From positions 62,001 to 126,000 of the forward strand of contig NZ_LFMW01000024.1 of NCBI RefSeq assembly GCF_001050345.1: a stretch of DNA of 64,000 nucleotides. The letters run 5' to 3'. Source of the stretch: Pseudomonas fildesensis (lineage in GTDB: Bacteria > Pseudomonadota > Gammaproteobacteria > Pseudomonadales > Pseudomonadaceae). The notes under the pieces are model-generated. The model did not search any database. It was given only the letters and a program-made list of their open reading frames with translations, and was not told where the DNA came from. The translations under genes and the position numbers were made by a program. The first letter of the stretch is position 1; each line of letters begins with the position of its first letter. Shown here piece by piece: positions 25,282-34,204 of this stretch.

Positions 25282-26525
25282 CACTCGGCGAACCGGCGGA
25301 ACACCAGGGAACCGTTGGTGCCACCAAAACCGAACGAGTTGGACAACACCACGTCGATCGGCATTTTCTGCGCTTCGTGAGGCACGAAGTTCAGGTCGCA
25401 GCCTTCGTCCGGCTCATCAAGGTTGATGGTCGGCGGAGCAACCTGGTCCTTGATGGCCATCACACTGAAGATCGCCTCGACCGCGCCTGCCGCACCCAAC
25501 AGGTGGCCGGTCATGGACTTGGTAGAGCTGACCGCCAGCTTGTAGGCGTGCTCGCCGAACACCGACTTGATGGCCTCGGCTTCCGCCAGGTCACCCGTCG
25601 CAGTCGAGGTGCCGTGGGCGTTGATGTACTGCACCTGGTCCGCATTGATCTTCGCATCGCGCAAGGCGTTGGTAATACAACGCGCGGCACCGGCACCGTC
25701 GGACGGTGGCGAGGTCATGTGGTAGGCGTCGCCGCTCATGCCAAAGCCGATAAGCTCGGCGTAGATGGTGGCACCACGCGCTTTTGCGTGTTCCAACTCT
25801 TCCAGCACCAGAGCACCGGCGCCGTCCGCCAGCACAAAACCGTCGCGGCCTTTGTCCCACGGACGACTGGCACGGGCCGGTTCGTCGTTGCGCGTCGACA
25901 ACGCACGGGATGCGCCGAAGCCACCCATGCCCAGGCCGCAGGCGGCCATTTCAGCACCACCGGCGATCATCACGTCCGCTTCGTCATAGGCGATGTTGCG
26001 CGCGGCCATGCCGATGCAGTGAGTACCCGTAGTGCACGCCGTTGCGATGGCGTAGTTGGGCCCCTGTGCGCCCAAGTGGATGGACAGGAAGCCGGAAATC
26101 ATATTGATGATCGAACCCGGGACGAAGAACGGTGAAATTCGACGAGGGCCGGACTCGTGCAACGTGCGGCTGGTTTCTTCGATATTGGTCAGACCGCCAA
26201 TACCCGAACCCATGGCAACGCCGATGCGCTCACGGTTGGCGTCGGTGACTTCCAGGCCAGCGTTACGCACTGCCTGAAAACCGGCTGCCAGGCCGTATTG
26301 AATGAACAGGTCGAGTTTGCGGGATTCTTTGACCGAGAGATATTCCTCGACATTGAAACCCTTTACCGAGCCGCCAAAACGGGTGGAATAGACAGAAAGG
26401 TCCGTGTGTTCGATCAGACCAATACCACTGCGGCCAGCCAGAATGCCCTGCCAACTGCTCGGCACATCCGTACCCAGTGGCGACAACATACCCATACCGG
26501 TGACTACGACGCGTCTACGCGACAC
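25281..26525 (-). CDS. fabF: 3-oxoacyl-ACP synthase II
   Basis: This 414-residue condensing enzyme elongates acyl chains in fatty acid synthesis. It has the active-site Cys in ATACTTGTHCIG, and the two His in NAHGTSTATGD and STKSMTGHLLGAAG. A GTG start at 26525 with AGGAGAG upstream gives the standard length; an in-frame start at 26573 would add 16 unlikely residues. It lies downstream of acpP, with a strong hairpin between the two. Confidence 0.97.
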   Translation of the reverse strand: MSRRRVVVTGMGMLSPLGTDVPSSWQGILAGRSGIGLIEHTDLSVYSTRFGGSVKGFNVEEYLSVKESRKLDLFIQYGLAAGFQAVRNAGLEVTDANRERIGVAMGSGIGGLTNIEETSRTLHESGPRRISPFFVPGSIINMISGFLSIHLGAQGPNYAIATACTTGTHCIGMAARNIAYDEADVMIAGGAEMAACGLGMGGFGASRALSTRNDEPARASRPWDKGRDGFVLADGAGALVLEELEHAKARGATIYAELIGFGMSGDAYHMTSPPSDGAGAARCITNALRDAKINADQVQYINAHGTSTATGDLAEAEAIKSVFGEHAYKLAVSSTKSMTGHLLGAAGAVEAIFSVMAIKDQVAPPTINLDEPDEGCDLNFVPHEAQKMPIDVVLSNSFGFGGTNGSLVFRRFAE

Positions 26526-26607
26526 AGCACTCTCCTTTTTTTCTTGATGACGACACTTCGCTTCAGCGCTCACTCTTCATCAGAGCTAGGTTTCATCAAA
26601 GCTAAAG

Positions 26608-26642
26608 AAAAAACCGCACGCCGTTACAGCAGTGCGGTTTTT
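26608..26642 (-). terminator. Terminator between acpP and fabF
   Basis: AAAACCGCAC and GTGCGGTTTT pair around a 12-base loop, flanked by A and T runs. Read on the minus strand it lies downstream of acpP and upstream of fabF, so it should end most acpP transcripts and let only part continue into fabF. Confidence 0.75.
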
Positions 26643-26671
26643 CCCTAACAGCAAGCGACGACTACAAACTA

Positions 26672-26908
26672 TTACGCCTGGTGGTTCGTAACGTAGTCGA
26701 TAGCAGCTTGAACAGTAGTGATTTTTTCAGCTTCTTCGTCCGGGATTTCGGTCTCGAATTCCTCTTCCAGAGCCATCACCAGCTCAACGGTGTCAAGGGA
26801 GTCGGCACCCAGGTCTTCAACGAAGGAAGCAGTGTTGACCACTTCTTCTTCTTTAACGCCCAGTTGCTCGGCAACGATTTTCTTGACGCGCTCTTCGATG
26901 GTGCTCAT
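26672..26908 (-). CDS. acpP: Acyl carrier protein
   Basis: This 78-residue acidic protein carries the growing fatty acyl chain on a 4'-phosphopantetheine attached to Ser37 in the motif GADSLDTVEL. Length and sequence are those of the main bacterial ACP. It has its own promoter in the gap after fabG and its own terminator before fabF, as expected for one of the most abundant proteins in the cell. The phosphopantetheinyl transferase at 45349 is a possible modifying enzyme. Confidence 0.98.
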   Translation of the reverse strand: MSTIEERVKKIVAEQLGVKEEEVVNTASFVEDLGADSLDTVELVMALEEEFETEIPDEEAEKITTVQAAIDYVTNHQA

Positions 26909-26960
26909 ACCTTGTTTTCACTCCTAATGGACAAATTCAGGCAGCTGGCCAGTGGGTAAG

Positions 26961-26988
26961 TGTATAGAAAGACTTTTCAGTTTTTCAA
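26961..26988 (-). promoter_or_regulatory. Sigma-70 promoter of acpP
   Basis: On the minus strand TTGAAA (26988-26983) and TATACA (26966-26961) are 16 bases apart, about 50 bases before the acpP ATG, in an AT-rich stretch. It fits separate, strong expression of acpP inside the fab cluster. Confidence 0.6.
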
Positions 26989-27101
26989 CTGAAAGCTTCA
27001 CCCTCGTACCCGGTCGGCCACCTGCCTATAAATTAAGTTGCAGCTTTATAACGGATTTTAGACAGCTCGTATGACATTTTTTTGAAGCGATCCGTCACAA
27101 T

Positions 27102-27845
27102 TTAACTCATGTACATCCCGCCGTTCACCGGGATTGTAGCCCCAGTCACGTATGCCGCACCGTCGGATGCCAGGAAAGTGACCACATTCGCGATCTCTTG
27201 AGCCTGGCCCAGACGGCCCAGCGGAATCTGCGTCAGCAAGGCTTCACGCTGCGCTTCCGGCAGTTCGCGGGTCATATCGGTGTCGATGAACCCAGGGGCC
27301 ACCGAGTTGACCGTAATCGACCGCGAACCGACTTCACGCGCCAATGCGCGGCTGAAACCTTCCAGACCGGCCTTGGCCGCTGCGTAGTTTACTTGGCCTG
27401 CGTTGCCCATGGCACCCACTACGGAGCCAATATTGATAATTCGACCCCAACGCGCCTTGGTCATGCCACGCAAAACACCCTTGGACAGGCGAAACAGACT
27501 GTTCAAGTTGGTATCGACCACGTCATGCCACTCGTCGTCTTTCATGCGCATCATCAAGTTATCGCGGGTGATACCGGCGTTGTTAACCAGAATAGCCGGT
27601 GCGCCAAACTGTGCAGTGATCGCAGCCAATACGGCGGCCACGGATTCATCGCTGGTCACGTTCAGCTCAAGGCCGGTGCCTTGAACGCCGTTTTCCTTCA
27701 AGGTCGCGGCGATACGCTCGGCGCCCGAGGCGGAAGTGGCGGTGCCGATCACAACGGCGCCCTGACGGCCCAGTTCCAGGGCGATCGCCTGGCCAATGCC
27801 ACGGCTGGCGCCCGTGACCAGTGCAACTTTACCTTGCAGACTCAT
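27102..27845 (-). CDS. fabG: 3-oxoacyl-ACP reductase
   Basis: This 247-residue SDR enzyme reduces 3-oxoacyl-ACP with NADPH. It shows TGASRGIG, NNAG, the catalytic Ser in INIGSVVG and YAAAKAG (Tyr/Lys), and ends in GGMYMS. It lies between fabD and acpP, 45 bases after fabD. Confidence 0.97.
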   Translation of the reverse strand: MSLQGKVALVTGASRGIGQAIALELGRQGAVVIGTATSASGAERIAATLKENGVQGTGLELNVTSDESVAAVLAAITAQFGAPAILVNNAGITRDNLMMRMKDDEWHDVVDTNLNSLFRLSKGVLRGMTKARWGRIINIGSVVGAMGNAGQVNYAAAKAGLEGFSRALAREVGSRSITVNSVAPGFIDTDMTRELPEAQREALLTQIPLGRLGQAQEIANVVTFLASDGAAYVTGATIPVNGGMYMS

Positions 27846-27890
27846 GCAGGCTTCTCCTAAGTTCGGGGATCGTGATTCAGGATTAAGAGT

Positions 27891-28829
27891 TCAGGCCTGT
27901 GCCGCACGAGCGGCAGCGAAGGCATCCGGGGTATTGAGGTTGGCAGTCGACACGCCTTCGGCGCAGCGCTTGTTCAGCCCGCCCAGGACCTTGCCCGGGC
28001 CACACTCGACCAGCACAGTGGCGCCGTTGGCAGCCAGGGTCTGGACCGATTCAACCCAGCGCACAGGCTTGTAGAGTTGCTCCAGCAGGTCGCGCTTGAG
28101 TGTCTCGAGGTCGGCGACCACGGCCGCGCTGACGTTCTGCACCAGCGGGATCTGCGGCGCCTGCCAGTTGATGGCCTCGATGGACTCGGCAAAACGCTCC
28201 GCTGCCGGGCGCATCAGCTCGCAGTGGGAGGGCACACTCACCGGCAACGGCAGCGCACGCTTGGCACCACGAGCCTTGCAGCCTTCGATGGCACGCTCAA
28301 CAGCAGCCTTGGCACCGGCAATCACCACCTGGCCAGGGGAATTGAAGTTCACCGCACTGACCACTTCACCCTGGGCCGCTTCGGCGCAGGCTGCAATCAC
28401 GTCAGCATCTTCCAGGCCGAGAATAGCGGCCATGCCGCCCTGCCCGGCCGGAACGGCTTCCTGCATCAGTTGGCCACGACGCTCGACCAACTTGACCGCC
28501 TCACCGAGGGTCAGGCTGCCCGCCGCCACCAGGGCGCTGTATTCACCCAGGCTGTGACCGGCCACGTAAGCCGGGCGCGCGCCGCCTTCGGCCAGCCACA
28601 AGCGCCACAGGGCGATCGAAGCGGTCAGGATGGCCGGCTGGGTTTTATCGGTTTGATTGAGCTGTTCTTCCGGCCCCTGCTGGGTCAACGCCCACAGGTC
28701 GTAACCCAGGGCATCGGAAGCTTCCTTGAAGGTTTCCAGGATCAACGGATATTGCGCGCCCAACTCGGCCAACATGCCGAGGGACTGCGAACCCTGCCCT
28801 GGGAAGACGAATGCGAGGGATGTAGACAT
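27891..28829 (-). CDS. fabD: Malonyl-CoA:ACP transacylase
   Basis: This 312-residue enzyme loads malonyl groups onto ACP. The nucleophile elbow GHSLGEYSAL (Ser near 92), the N-terminal FPGQGSQ and the catalytic His in VPSHCELM are all present. It is separated from plsX by about 140 bases that contain a hairpin. Confidence 0.97.
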   Translation of the reverse strand: MSTSLAFVFPGQGSQSLGMLAELGAQYPLILETFKEASDALGYDLWALTQQGPEEQLNQTDKTQPAILTASIALWRLWLAEGGARPAYVAGHSLGEYSALVAAGSLTLGEAVKLVERRGQLMQEAVPAGQGGMAAILGLEDADVIAACAEAAQGEVVSAVNFNSPGQVVIAGAKAAVERAIEGCKARGAKRALPLPVSVPSHCELMRPAAERFAESIEAINWQAPQIPLVQNVSAAVVADLETLKRDLLEQLYKPVRWVESVQTLAANGATVLVECGPGKVLGGLNKRCAEGVSTANLNTPDAFAAARAAQA

Positions 28830-28867
28830 GTAACAAGCCCCTAAATGATCGGGTCGTCGGAAATAGT

Positions 28868-28899
28868 CGCTCCCGATCTTAAAATGAATGGTGGGAGCG
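28868..28899. terminator. Possible hairpin between plsX and fabD
   Basis: CGCTCCC (28868-28874) and GGGAGCG (28893-28899) can pair across 18 bases. There is no clear T run on the minus strand, so it may be an RNA stem rather than a full terminator. Confidence 0.35.
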
Positions 28900-28969
28900 C
28901 ACGAAACTGACAGATTGGATGGTCAATTGAACCGGCCGGTCACATTTAAGCATTCCCGGGCCGATTCGC

Positions 28970-29980
28970 CTAAGACAACAGATCCTCAAGACGGCCGTGC
29001 AAGCGTTGCGGCAGGTTTTCCTGGATCTCGATAAGGGCCCGCGCAATCGCGCTCTGAAAGCCCTGTACGCCCGCTGAGCCATGGCTTTTCACTACGATGC
29101 CCTGCAACCCGAGAAAACTCGCCCCATTATGCCGTGCCGGCGCCAGGTCGGCCTGCAGCCGACGCATCAATGGCAACGCCAGGGCGCCGACCATGCGTGA
29201 CACCAGGCTCTGCTTGAACAAGGCTTCGATGCGCGTGGCGATCATCGTCGCCAGGCCTTCGCTGGACTTGAGCAGGATATTGCCGACAAAACCGTCGCAC
29301 ACCACCACATCCGCCTCGCCCCGGTACAAACCGTCACCTTCGACATAGCCGATATAGTTCAGCCCCCGCGCGCCCTGCAACAACGTGGCGGCGAGCTTGA
29401 CCTGCTGATTACCCTTGATGTCTTCGGTGCCGATATTCAGCAAGGCCACCCGCGGCCGGACAACGCCCAGCGCTTCGGCAGCCACCGACCCCATCACGGC
29501 AAACTGGAACAGGTGCTCGGCGCTGCAATCGACATTCGCCCCAAGATCCAACAGCTGGCAATAGCCTTTCTGCGTTGGAATCGCCGCCACCATCGCAGGA
29601 CGATCTATACCCGGCAGCGTCTTGAGCACATACCGCGACAACGCCATTAACGCTCCAGTATTGCCGGCACTGACACACGCTTGCACCTTGCCATCACGCA
29701 ACAGCTCGAGGGCCACCCGCATTGAAGAGTCGGGCTTGCCACGCAAGGCCGTCGCAGGCTTGTCGTCCATGCTGATAGTTTCACTGGCCGGAGTAACCGT
29801 CAGGCGCGCGCGATCCACCGCCGGATGGCTGGCAATCAGTTCTTCAAGAAGGGTAGGTTGACCGACGAGGGTCAGGTGCAGCGAGGGCGTGGCAGTTAGG
29901 CTGGCAATGCAGGCCTGAACAATGCTGCGGGGACCGAAGTCCCCGCCCATTGCGTCAATCGCGATGACTTGAGCAGACAA
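28970..29980 (-). CDS. plsX: Phosphate acyltransferase PlsX
   Basis: This 336-residue enzyme makes acyl-phosphate from acyl-ACP, the first step to phosphatidic acid in the PlsX/Y pathway. The start IAIDAMGGDFGP and the later DGFVGNILLKSSEG are family hallmarks. The start codon appears to be TTG (29980), four bases after the rpmF stop; no ATG fits the family N-terminus. It is cotranscribed with yceD and rpmF, a widely conserved order. Confidence 0.96.
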   Translation of the reverse strand: MSAQVIAIDAMGGDFGPRSIVQACIASLTATPSLHLTLVGQPTLLEELIASHPAVDRARLTVTPASETISMDDKPATALRGKPDSSMRVALELLRDGKVQACVSAGNTGALMALSRYVLKTLPGIDRPAMVAAIPTQKGYCQLLDLGANVDCSAEHLFQFAVMGSVAAEALGVVRPRVALLNIGTEDIKGNQQVKLAATLLQGARGLNYIGYVEGDGLYRGEADVVVCDGFVGNILLKSSEGLATMIATRIEALFKQSLVSRMVGALALPLMRRLQADLAPARHNGASFLGLQGIVVKSHGSAGVQGFQSAIARALIEIQENLPQRLHGRLEDLLS

Positions 29981-29984
29981 GTGA

Positions 29985-30167
29985 TTACTCGTCAGCGCCC
30001 TTGTCGATCACTTTACGGCCACGGTATACGCCTTCTGGCGATACGTGGTGACGCAGGTGAATTTCACCGGTGGTTTTTTCTACAGACAGAGTGCTTGCCG
30101 TCAGGGCGTCGTGCGAACGACGCATGTCACGGGCAGAGCGGGATTTTTTGTTCTGCTGAACAGCCAT
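29985..30167 (-). CDS. rpmF: 50S ribosomal protein L32
   Basis: This 60-residue basic protein matches bacterial L32 (MAVQQNKKSRSARDMRRSHD at the start). It lacks the zinc-binding cysteines seen in some L32 forms, as is usual for gammaproteobacteria. It lies between yceD and plsX with gaps of 13 and 4 bases. Confidence 0.98.
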   Translation of the reverse strand: MAVQQNKKSRSARDMRRSHDALTASTLSVEKTTGEIHLRHHVSPEGVYRGRKVIDKGADE

Positions 30168-30180
30168 AATTGATTAACTC

Positions 30181-30711
30181 CTAAACGTTTGGGTCACGCT
30201 TTAACTGCGCCAATACACTGAACGGGTTGGACCGCGTTACCTCGTCCTCGCTCGGTTCGAGCTCGTCATCGAGCCCCTCCGGCTGCTGGCATTCTTCCGG
30301 ATGATGAGCAGGCACAATGGGCAAGGCGAGCAGAAGCTCCTCCTCGATCAGTGCATGCAGATCCAATGGATCTTCGCCCAGTTCCAGCACGTCATAACCT
30401 TTCGGCAACGACTGGGTATTCGCACCCTCTTTCACCACAGCATAACTGCACTCGCTGTGGATCGGCAGGGTGACCAGCTCAAGACAACGCTGGCAAACCA
30501 TTTTGACCTCGGTGTCGATAAAGCTGTGAATTACCACAGATTTACGTTCATCTCGTTCAAAAACGAATTTGGCCTGCACCGTACCGACAGTGTCGGAAAG
30601 CGGGTCGCAGAGTCTCTCCAAATCGGCCAGCAGCAACTTACCTTCAAGGGAAGTGCCACGATCAGCCAATTTGCGCGGGTCAATGTGAGGTGGAATCGGG
30701 TCATTCAACAT
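30181..30711 (-). CDS. YceD/DUF177 family protein, 23S rRNA accumulation factor
   Basis: This 176-codon frame gives about 175 residues from the ATG at 30711, the family length; an upstream in-frame start at 30735 is less likely. It contains the CQRCLE motif around residue 85 and an acidic C-terminus. The family is nearly always encoded beside rpmF and in E. coli has been linked to normal 23S rRNA levels. It is divergent from maf. Confidence 0.9.
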   Translation of the reverse strand: MLNDPIPPHIDPRKLADRGTSLEGKLLLADLERLCDPLSDTVGTVQAKFVFERDERKSVVIHSFIDTEVKMVCQRCLELVTLPIHSECSYAVVKEGANTQSLPKGYDVLELGEDPLDLHALIEEELLLALPIVPAHHPEECQQPEGLDDELEPSEDEVTRSNPFSVLAQLKRDPNV

Positions 30712-30816
30712 AGGCGCAGCATTATAGGGATGCACCCAGCCATGTCAAAGGAAATTCAGCCCTGTGCGTCGGCCGGTCGCCCCGTTAGAATTCGAAGCTG
30801 CCCCGAGGAGACGCCC

Positions 30817-31395
30817 ATGCTGCCTTTATTACTCGCTTCCAGCTCGGTTTATCGCCGGGAATTGCTCAGCCGCCTGCACCTGCCGTTCACCTGCAGCTCG
30901 CCGGATATCGACGAAAGCCATCGCACAGATGAGTCCGCCGTCGAGCTGGTCAAGCGCCTGGCCGAACAGAAGGCCCGCGCACTCGCCGGCAGCCACCCAG
31001 GGCACCTGATCATCGGCTCGGACCAGGTGGCCGCGCTCGACGGCCGGATCATCGGCAAACCCCACACCTTCGAGAACGCACGCGAACAACTGCTGGCAGC
31101 CAGCGGCAAGCGTGTGAGCTTCCTGACCGGGCTTGCCCTGCTGAACAGCGAGACCGGACACTGCCAGGTCGACTGCGTGCCGTTTACCGTACACATGCGC
31201 GAGCTGGACGCAGAACGTATCGAACGTTACCTGCGCATCGAGCAGCCCTACGACTGCGCAGGCAGCTTCAAGGCGGAAGGGTTGGGGGTGAGCCTGTTTC
31301 AAAGCACCGAAGGGCCGGATGCGACAAGCCTGGTGGGACTGCCGCTGATTCGCCTGGTGGATATGCTGCAGGCCGAAGGCGTGCAAATCCCTTAA
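30817..31395 (+). CDS. Maf-family nucleoside triphosphate pyrophosphatase
   Basis: This 192-residue protein begins LLLASSSVYRRELLSRL, typical of Maf, and has the GSDQVAALDG motif with catalytic Asp near residue 70. The shorter length and the YceF-like sequence suggest the branch that hydrolyses m7GTP rather than dTTP. A GAGGAG ribosome site lies eight bases before the ATG. The longer open frame starting at 30301 is not coding. Confidence 0.92.
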   Translation: MLPLLLASSSVYRRELLSRLHLPFTCSSPDIDESHRTDESAVELVKRLAEQKARALAGSHPGHLIIGSDQVAALDGRIIGKPHTFENAREQLLAASGKRVSFLTGLALLNSETGHCQVDCVPFTVHMRELDAERIERYLRIEQPYDCAGSFKAEGLGVSLFQSTEGPDATSLVGLPLIRLVDMLQAEGVQIP

Positions 31396-31410
31396 ATACA
31401 CCGCAAAACC

Positions 31411-31505
31411 AAATGTGGGAGGGGGCTTGCTCCCGATTGCGGTGGGTCAGCTACAGATAAGCTGGCTGATCCACTGCTATCGGGAGCAAGCCCCCTCCCA
31501 CATTT
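31411..31505. repeat. REP/REPIN-type inverted repeat
   Basis: AAATGTGGGAGGGGGCTTGC at 31411 and its reverse complement ending at 31505 are the same arms as the element at 2266-2360, with a different centre. It sits between the convergent maf and sppA genes. Confidence 0.85.
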
Positions 31506-31526
31506 ATCTACACAGACCTTGAGATC

Positions 31527-32510
31527 TCAGCGCAGGGTCGGGCCCTGGAAGCCCATGTACAGGGCCAACTTCTCCGCCACGCTGGCGCCGAGCTTCTTGG
31601 AGAAACGATCAAACGGCGACTCCTCAACGGTGAAGTCCACCAACTCCTTCTCACCAATCACGTCCCGCGCCACCGAACTGGCACTGCCCAGACCATCGAT
31701 CAAGCCCAGCGGCAAGGCCTGCTCACCCGACCAAACCAGCCCAGAGAACAGCTCTGGATGATCTTTATCCTTCAGCCGATCGCCACGCCCCTGCTTGACG
31801 CTGGCAATGAACTGACGATGAGTGGTATCGAGCACGCCCTGCCAGAACTGGGTTTCGTCAGCCTTTTGCGGTTGGAACGGATCGAGGAAGGACTTGTGCT
31901 CACCCGAGGTATAAGTGCGGCGCTCCACACCCAGCTTCTCCATGGTGCCGACAAAGCCGTAACCGGCCGCCGTCACACCGATGGAACCCACCAGACTGGC
32001 CTTGTCGGCATAGATCTGGTCGGCGGCACTGGCTATGTAATAGGCGCCCGAGGCACCCAGGTCGGAAATCACCGCATACAGCTTGATTTCCGGGTGCAGG
32101 GCGCGCAGGCGGCGAATCTCGTCATACACATAACCCGACTGCACAGGGCTGCCGCCCGGGCTGTTGATGCGCAGGATCACACCCTTGACCTTGGGGTCTT
32201 CAAACGCGGTGCGCAGGCTGCTGACGATATTGTCGGCACTGGCGGCCTCCTTGTCGGCAATCACGCCACGCACTTCGATCAGGGCGGTGTAATTGGCGCC
32301 ACGGGTCGCGCTTTTTTCCATGTCCATCAGCGGACTGAACAGCGCCAGCATGCCGAGCAGGTAAACAAAGGTCAGCAGCTTGAAGAAAATCCCCCAACGC
32401 CGTGAACGACGCTGCTCCTGGACGCTGGCCAGGAGGGTTTTCTCCAACAGTTTCCAGCTCTTGTCATCACCGCTCTCGGCCTTTTCGGGCGCCTTCCATT
32501 CGTCACTCAT
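31527..32510 (-). CDS. sppA: Signal peptide peptidase SppA (single-domain form)
   Basis: This 327-residue inner-membrane serine protease degrades cut signal peptides. One transmembrane segment (FFKLLTFVYLLGMLALF, about 42-58) precedes the S49 domain, with VILRINSPGGSP and the nucleophile Ser in SDLGASGAYYIA, and a VGSIGV stretch after it. At about half the length of E. coli SppA it is the one-domain type. It is followed upstream by the HAD gene and rluC in one minus-strand run. Confidence 0.93.
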   Translation of the reverse strand: MSDEWKAPEKAESGDDKSWKLLEKTLLASVQEQRRSRRWGIFFKLLTFVYLLGMLALFSPLMDMEKSATRGANYTALIEVRGVIADKEAASADNIVSSLRTAFEDPKVKGVILRINSPGGSPVQSGYVYDEIRRLRALHPEIKLYAVISDLGASGAYYIASAADQIYADKASLVGSIGVTAAGYGFVGTMEKLGVERRTYTSGEHKSFLDPFQPQKADETQFWQGVLDTTHRQFIASVKQGRGDRLKDKDHPELFSGLVWSGEQALPLGLIDGLGSASSVARDVIGEKELVDFTVEESPFDRFSKKLGASVAEKLALYMGFQGPTLR

Positions 32511-32531
32511 GCCATTAACCCCAGCAAAGAC

Positions 32532-33194
32532 TTATTGAGCCCGGCCGAGCCAGGCGTGCAACTCAGAAAAATGATCGATCGTCAGCCTGGGCTCATAAAC
32601 CTGCAAGGCCTCGGCAGACTGGGCGCCATAACTGACCGCCACACTGTCAATGCCAGCATTGCGCGCCATCATCAGGTCGAAGGACGCATCACCCACCATC
32701 AATGCCTCGCGCGGCGACACGCCACAGTGCGCAAGGATCTGCTCGAGCATCAGAGGGTGAGGCTTGCTGGCGGTTTCATCCGCAGCGCGGGTGATATCAA
32801 AGTAATTTTCCCAGCCATGGGCACCGAGCACGCGATCCAGTCCGCGACGAGCCTTACCAGTGGCCACGGCGAGGTGATAGCCCTCGGCGCGGAACGCCGC
32901 CAGGGATTGCCTCACACCGTCGAACAGCGGCGACGGCTCGGCCTCCAGGGCGATGTAGTGATCGGCGTAGTGCTCGCGGAACGCTACCAGCTCAGTGTCA
33001 TCGATCTCGGGGTACAAGGTGCGGATCGCCTCAGGCAAGCCCAGGCCGATAATGCCCTTGACTGCCAGGTCGCTGCACAGCTCATAGCCCGAACGGGTCG
33101 AAGCCATGTGCATCGACTCGACAATCCGGCCAATGGAATCACACAGGGTGCCGTCCCAATCGAAAATCAGCAGCTTGTAATCACGGTGCGACAC
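32532..33194 (-). CDS. HAD-family hydrolase, phosphoglycolate phosphatase-like
   Basis: This 220-residue phosphatase has the HAD motifs DWDGTLCDS (nucleophile Asp near 12), VATGK, and GDASFDLMMARNAG. It starts at a GTG (33194) that overlaps the rluC stop by 14 bases, so it is coupled to rluC. The Gph/PGP-like sequence suggests a small phosphorylated substrate, but no specific one can be named. Confidence 0.9.
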   Translation of the reverse strand: MSHRDYKLLIFDWDGTLCDSIGRIVESMHMASTRSGYELCSDLAVKGIIGLGLPEAIRTLYPEIDDTELVAFREHYADHYIALEAEPSPLFDGVRQSLAAFRAEGYHLAVATGKARRGLDRVLGAHGWENYFDITRAADETASKPHPLMLEQILAHCGVSPREALMVGDASFDLMMARNAGIDSVAVSYGAQSAEALQVYEPRLTIDHFSELHAWLGRAQ

Positions 33195-34140
33195 TCAAAC
33201 GCTCCACGGTCTTGGCCCACATCTCATCGACCGGCGCCTGCAGCTTCAGCTCGCCACCATCGGGCAGCGGCACGGTGAGCATGTAGGCGTGCAGGAACAG
33301 GCGCTTGCCGCCCAGATCGCGAATCTCCTTGGAGAAACCCTCGTCGCCGTACTTGGTGTCGCCGGCAATGCAGTGGCCCGCATGCAGGGTGTGCACGCGA
33401 ATCTGGTGAGTACGCCCGGTGACCGGCTTGGCCTCAACCATGGTGGCGAAATCGCCGAAACGGCGCAGCACCTTGAACAGGGTCAGGGCTTCTTTGCCCT
33501 CCTCATCCACTTCGACCATACGTTCGCCGGAGCGCAGGTTGCTCTTCTGCAACGGCGCGCGGACGCTCTTGATCGAACTGGCCCAGTTGCCACGCACCAG
33601 CGCCATGTAGCGTTTGTCCACGCCATCGCCACGCAGGGCGGTGTGCAGGTGGCGCAACATGCTGCGCTTCTTGGCGATCATGAGCAGGCCAGAGGTGTCG
33701 CGGTCCAGACGGTGGACCAGCTCCAACTCCTTGGCATCCGGGCGCAGTTGGCGAAAGGCCTCAATCACCCCGTAATTCAGACCGCTGCCGCCGTGAACCG
33801 CAATGCCACACGGCTTGTTGATCACGATCAGCTTGTTGTCTTCGAAGACAATTGAGGCTTCCAGGCGCTGTAAAAGGCCCTGGGCCAGCGGCACAGGTTC
33901 GTCACGCTCAGGCACGCGCACCGGAGGCACACGGACGATATCGCCCGCCTGCAACTTGTACTCGGGCTTGATCCGGCCCTTGTTCACGCGCACTTCGCCT
34001 TTACGCAAGATGCGGTAGATCAAGGTCTTGGGCACGCCTTTGAGCCTGGCCAGGAGAAAATTGTCGATGCGTTGGCCGGCATATTCCGGCGAGACCTCAA
34101 GCAGCTGGACGCTGGGGGTCTGGGGGGCGGTAGTCGTCAT
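33181..34140 (-). CDS. rluC: 23S rRNA pseudouridine synthase RluC
   Basis: This 319-residue enzyme makes pseudouridines at positions 955, 2504 and 2580 of 23S rRNA (E. coli numbering). An N-terminal S4 RNA-binding domain (about 20-80) is followed by the RluA-type catalytic domain with the active Asp in HRLDRDTSGLL. It is divergent from rne, the order conserved across gammaproteobacteria. Confidence 0.95.
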   Translation of the reverse strand: MTTTAPQTPSVQLLEVSPEYAGQRIDNFLLARLKGVPKTLIYRILRKGEVRVNKGRIKPEYKLQAGDIVRVPPVRVPERDEPVPLAQGLLQRLEASIVFEDNKLIVINKPCGIAVHGGSGLNYGVIEAFRQLRPDAKELELVHRLDRDTSGLLMIAKKRSMLRHLHTALRGDGVDKRYMALVRGNWASSIKSVRAPLQKSNLRSGERMVEVDEEGKEALTLFKVLRRFGDFATMVEAKPVTGRTHQIRVHTLHAGHCIAGDTKYGDEGFSKEIRDLGGKRLFLHAYMLTVPLPDGGELKLQAPVDEMWAKTVERLSVAP

Positions 34141-34169
34141 AGCGGCGATGATAACAATTTTTTATGGAA

Positions 34170-34198
34170 TTGAAGCACTTAATCATTGCTGCTATAGT
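34170..34198 (+). promoter_or_regulatory. Sigma-70 promoter of rne
   Basis: TTGAAG (34170-34175) and TATAGT (34193-34198) are separated by exactly 17 bases. A start near 34205 would give a leader of roughly 695 bases before the rne ATG at 34900. Confidence 0.65.
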
Positions 34199-34204
34199 CG
34201 CGAA

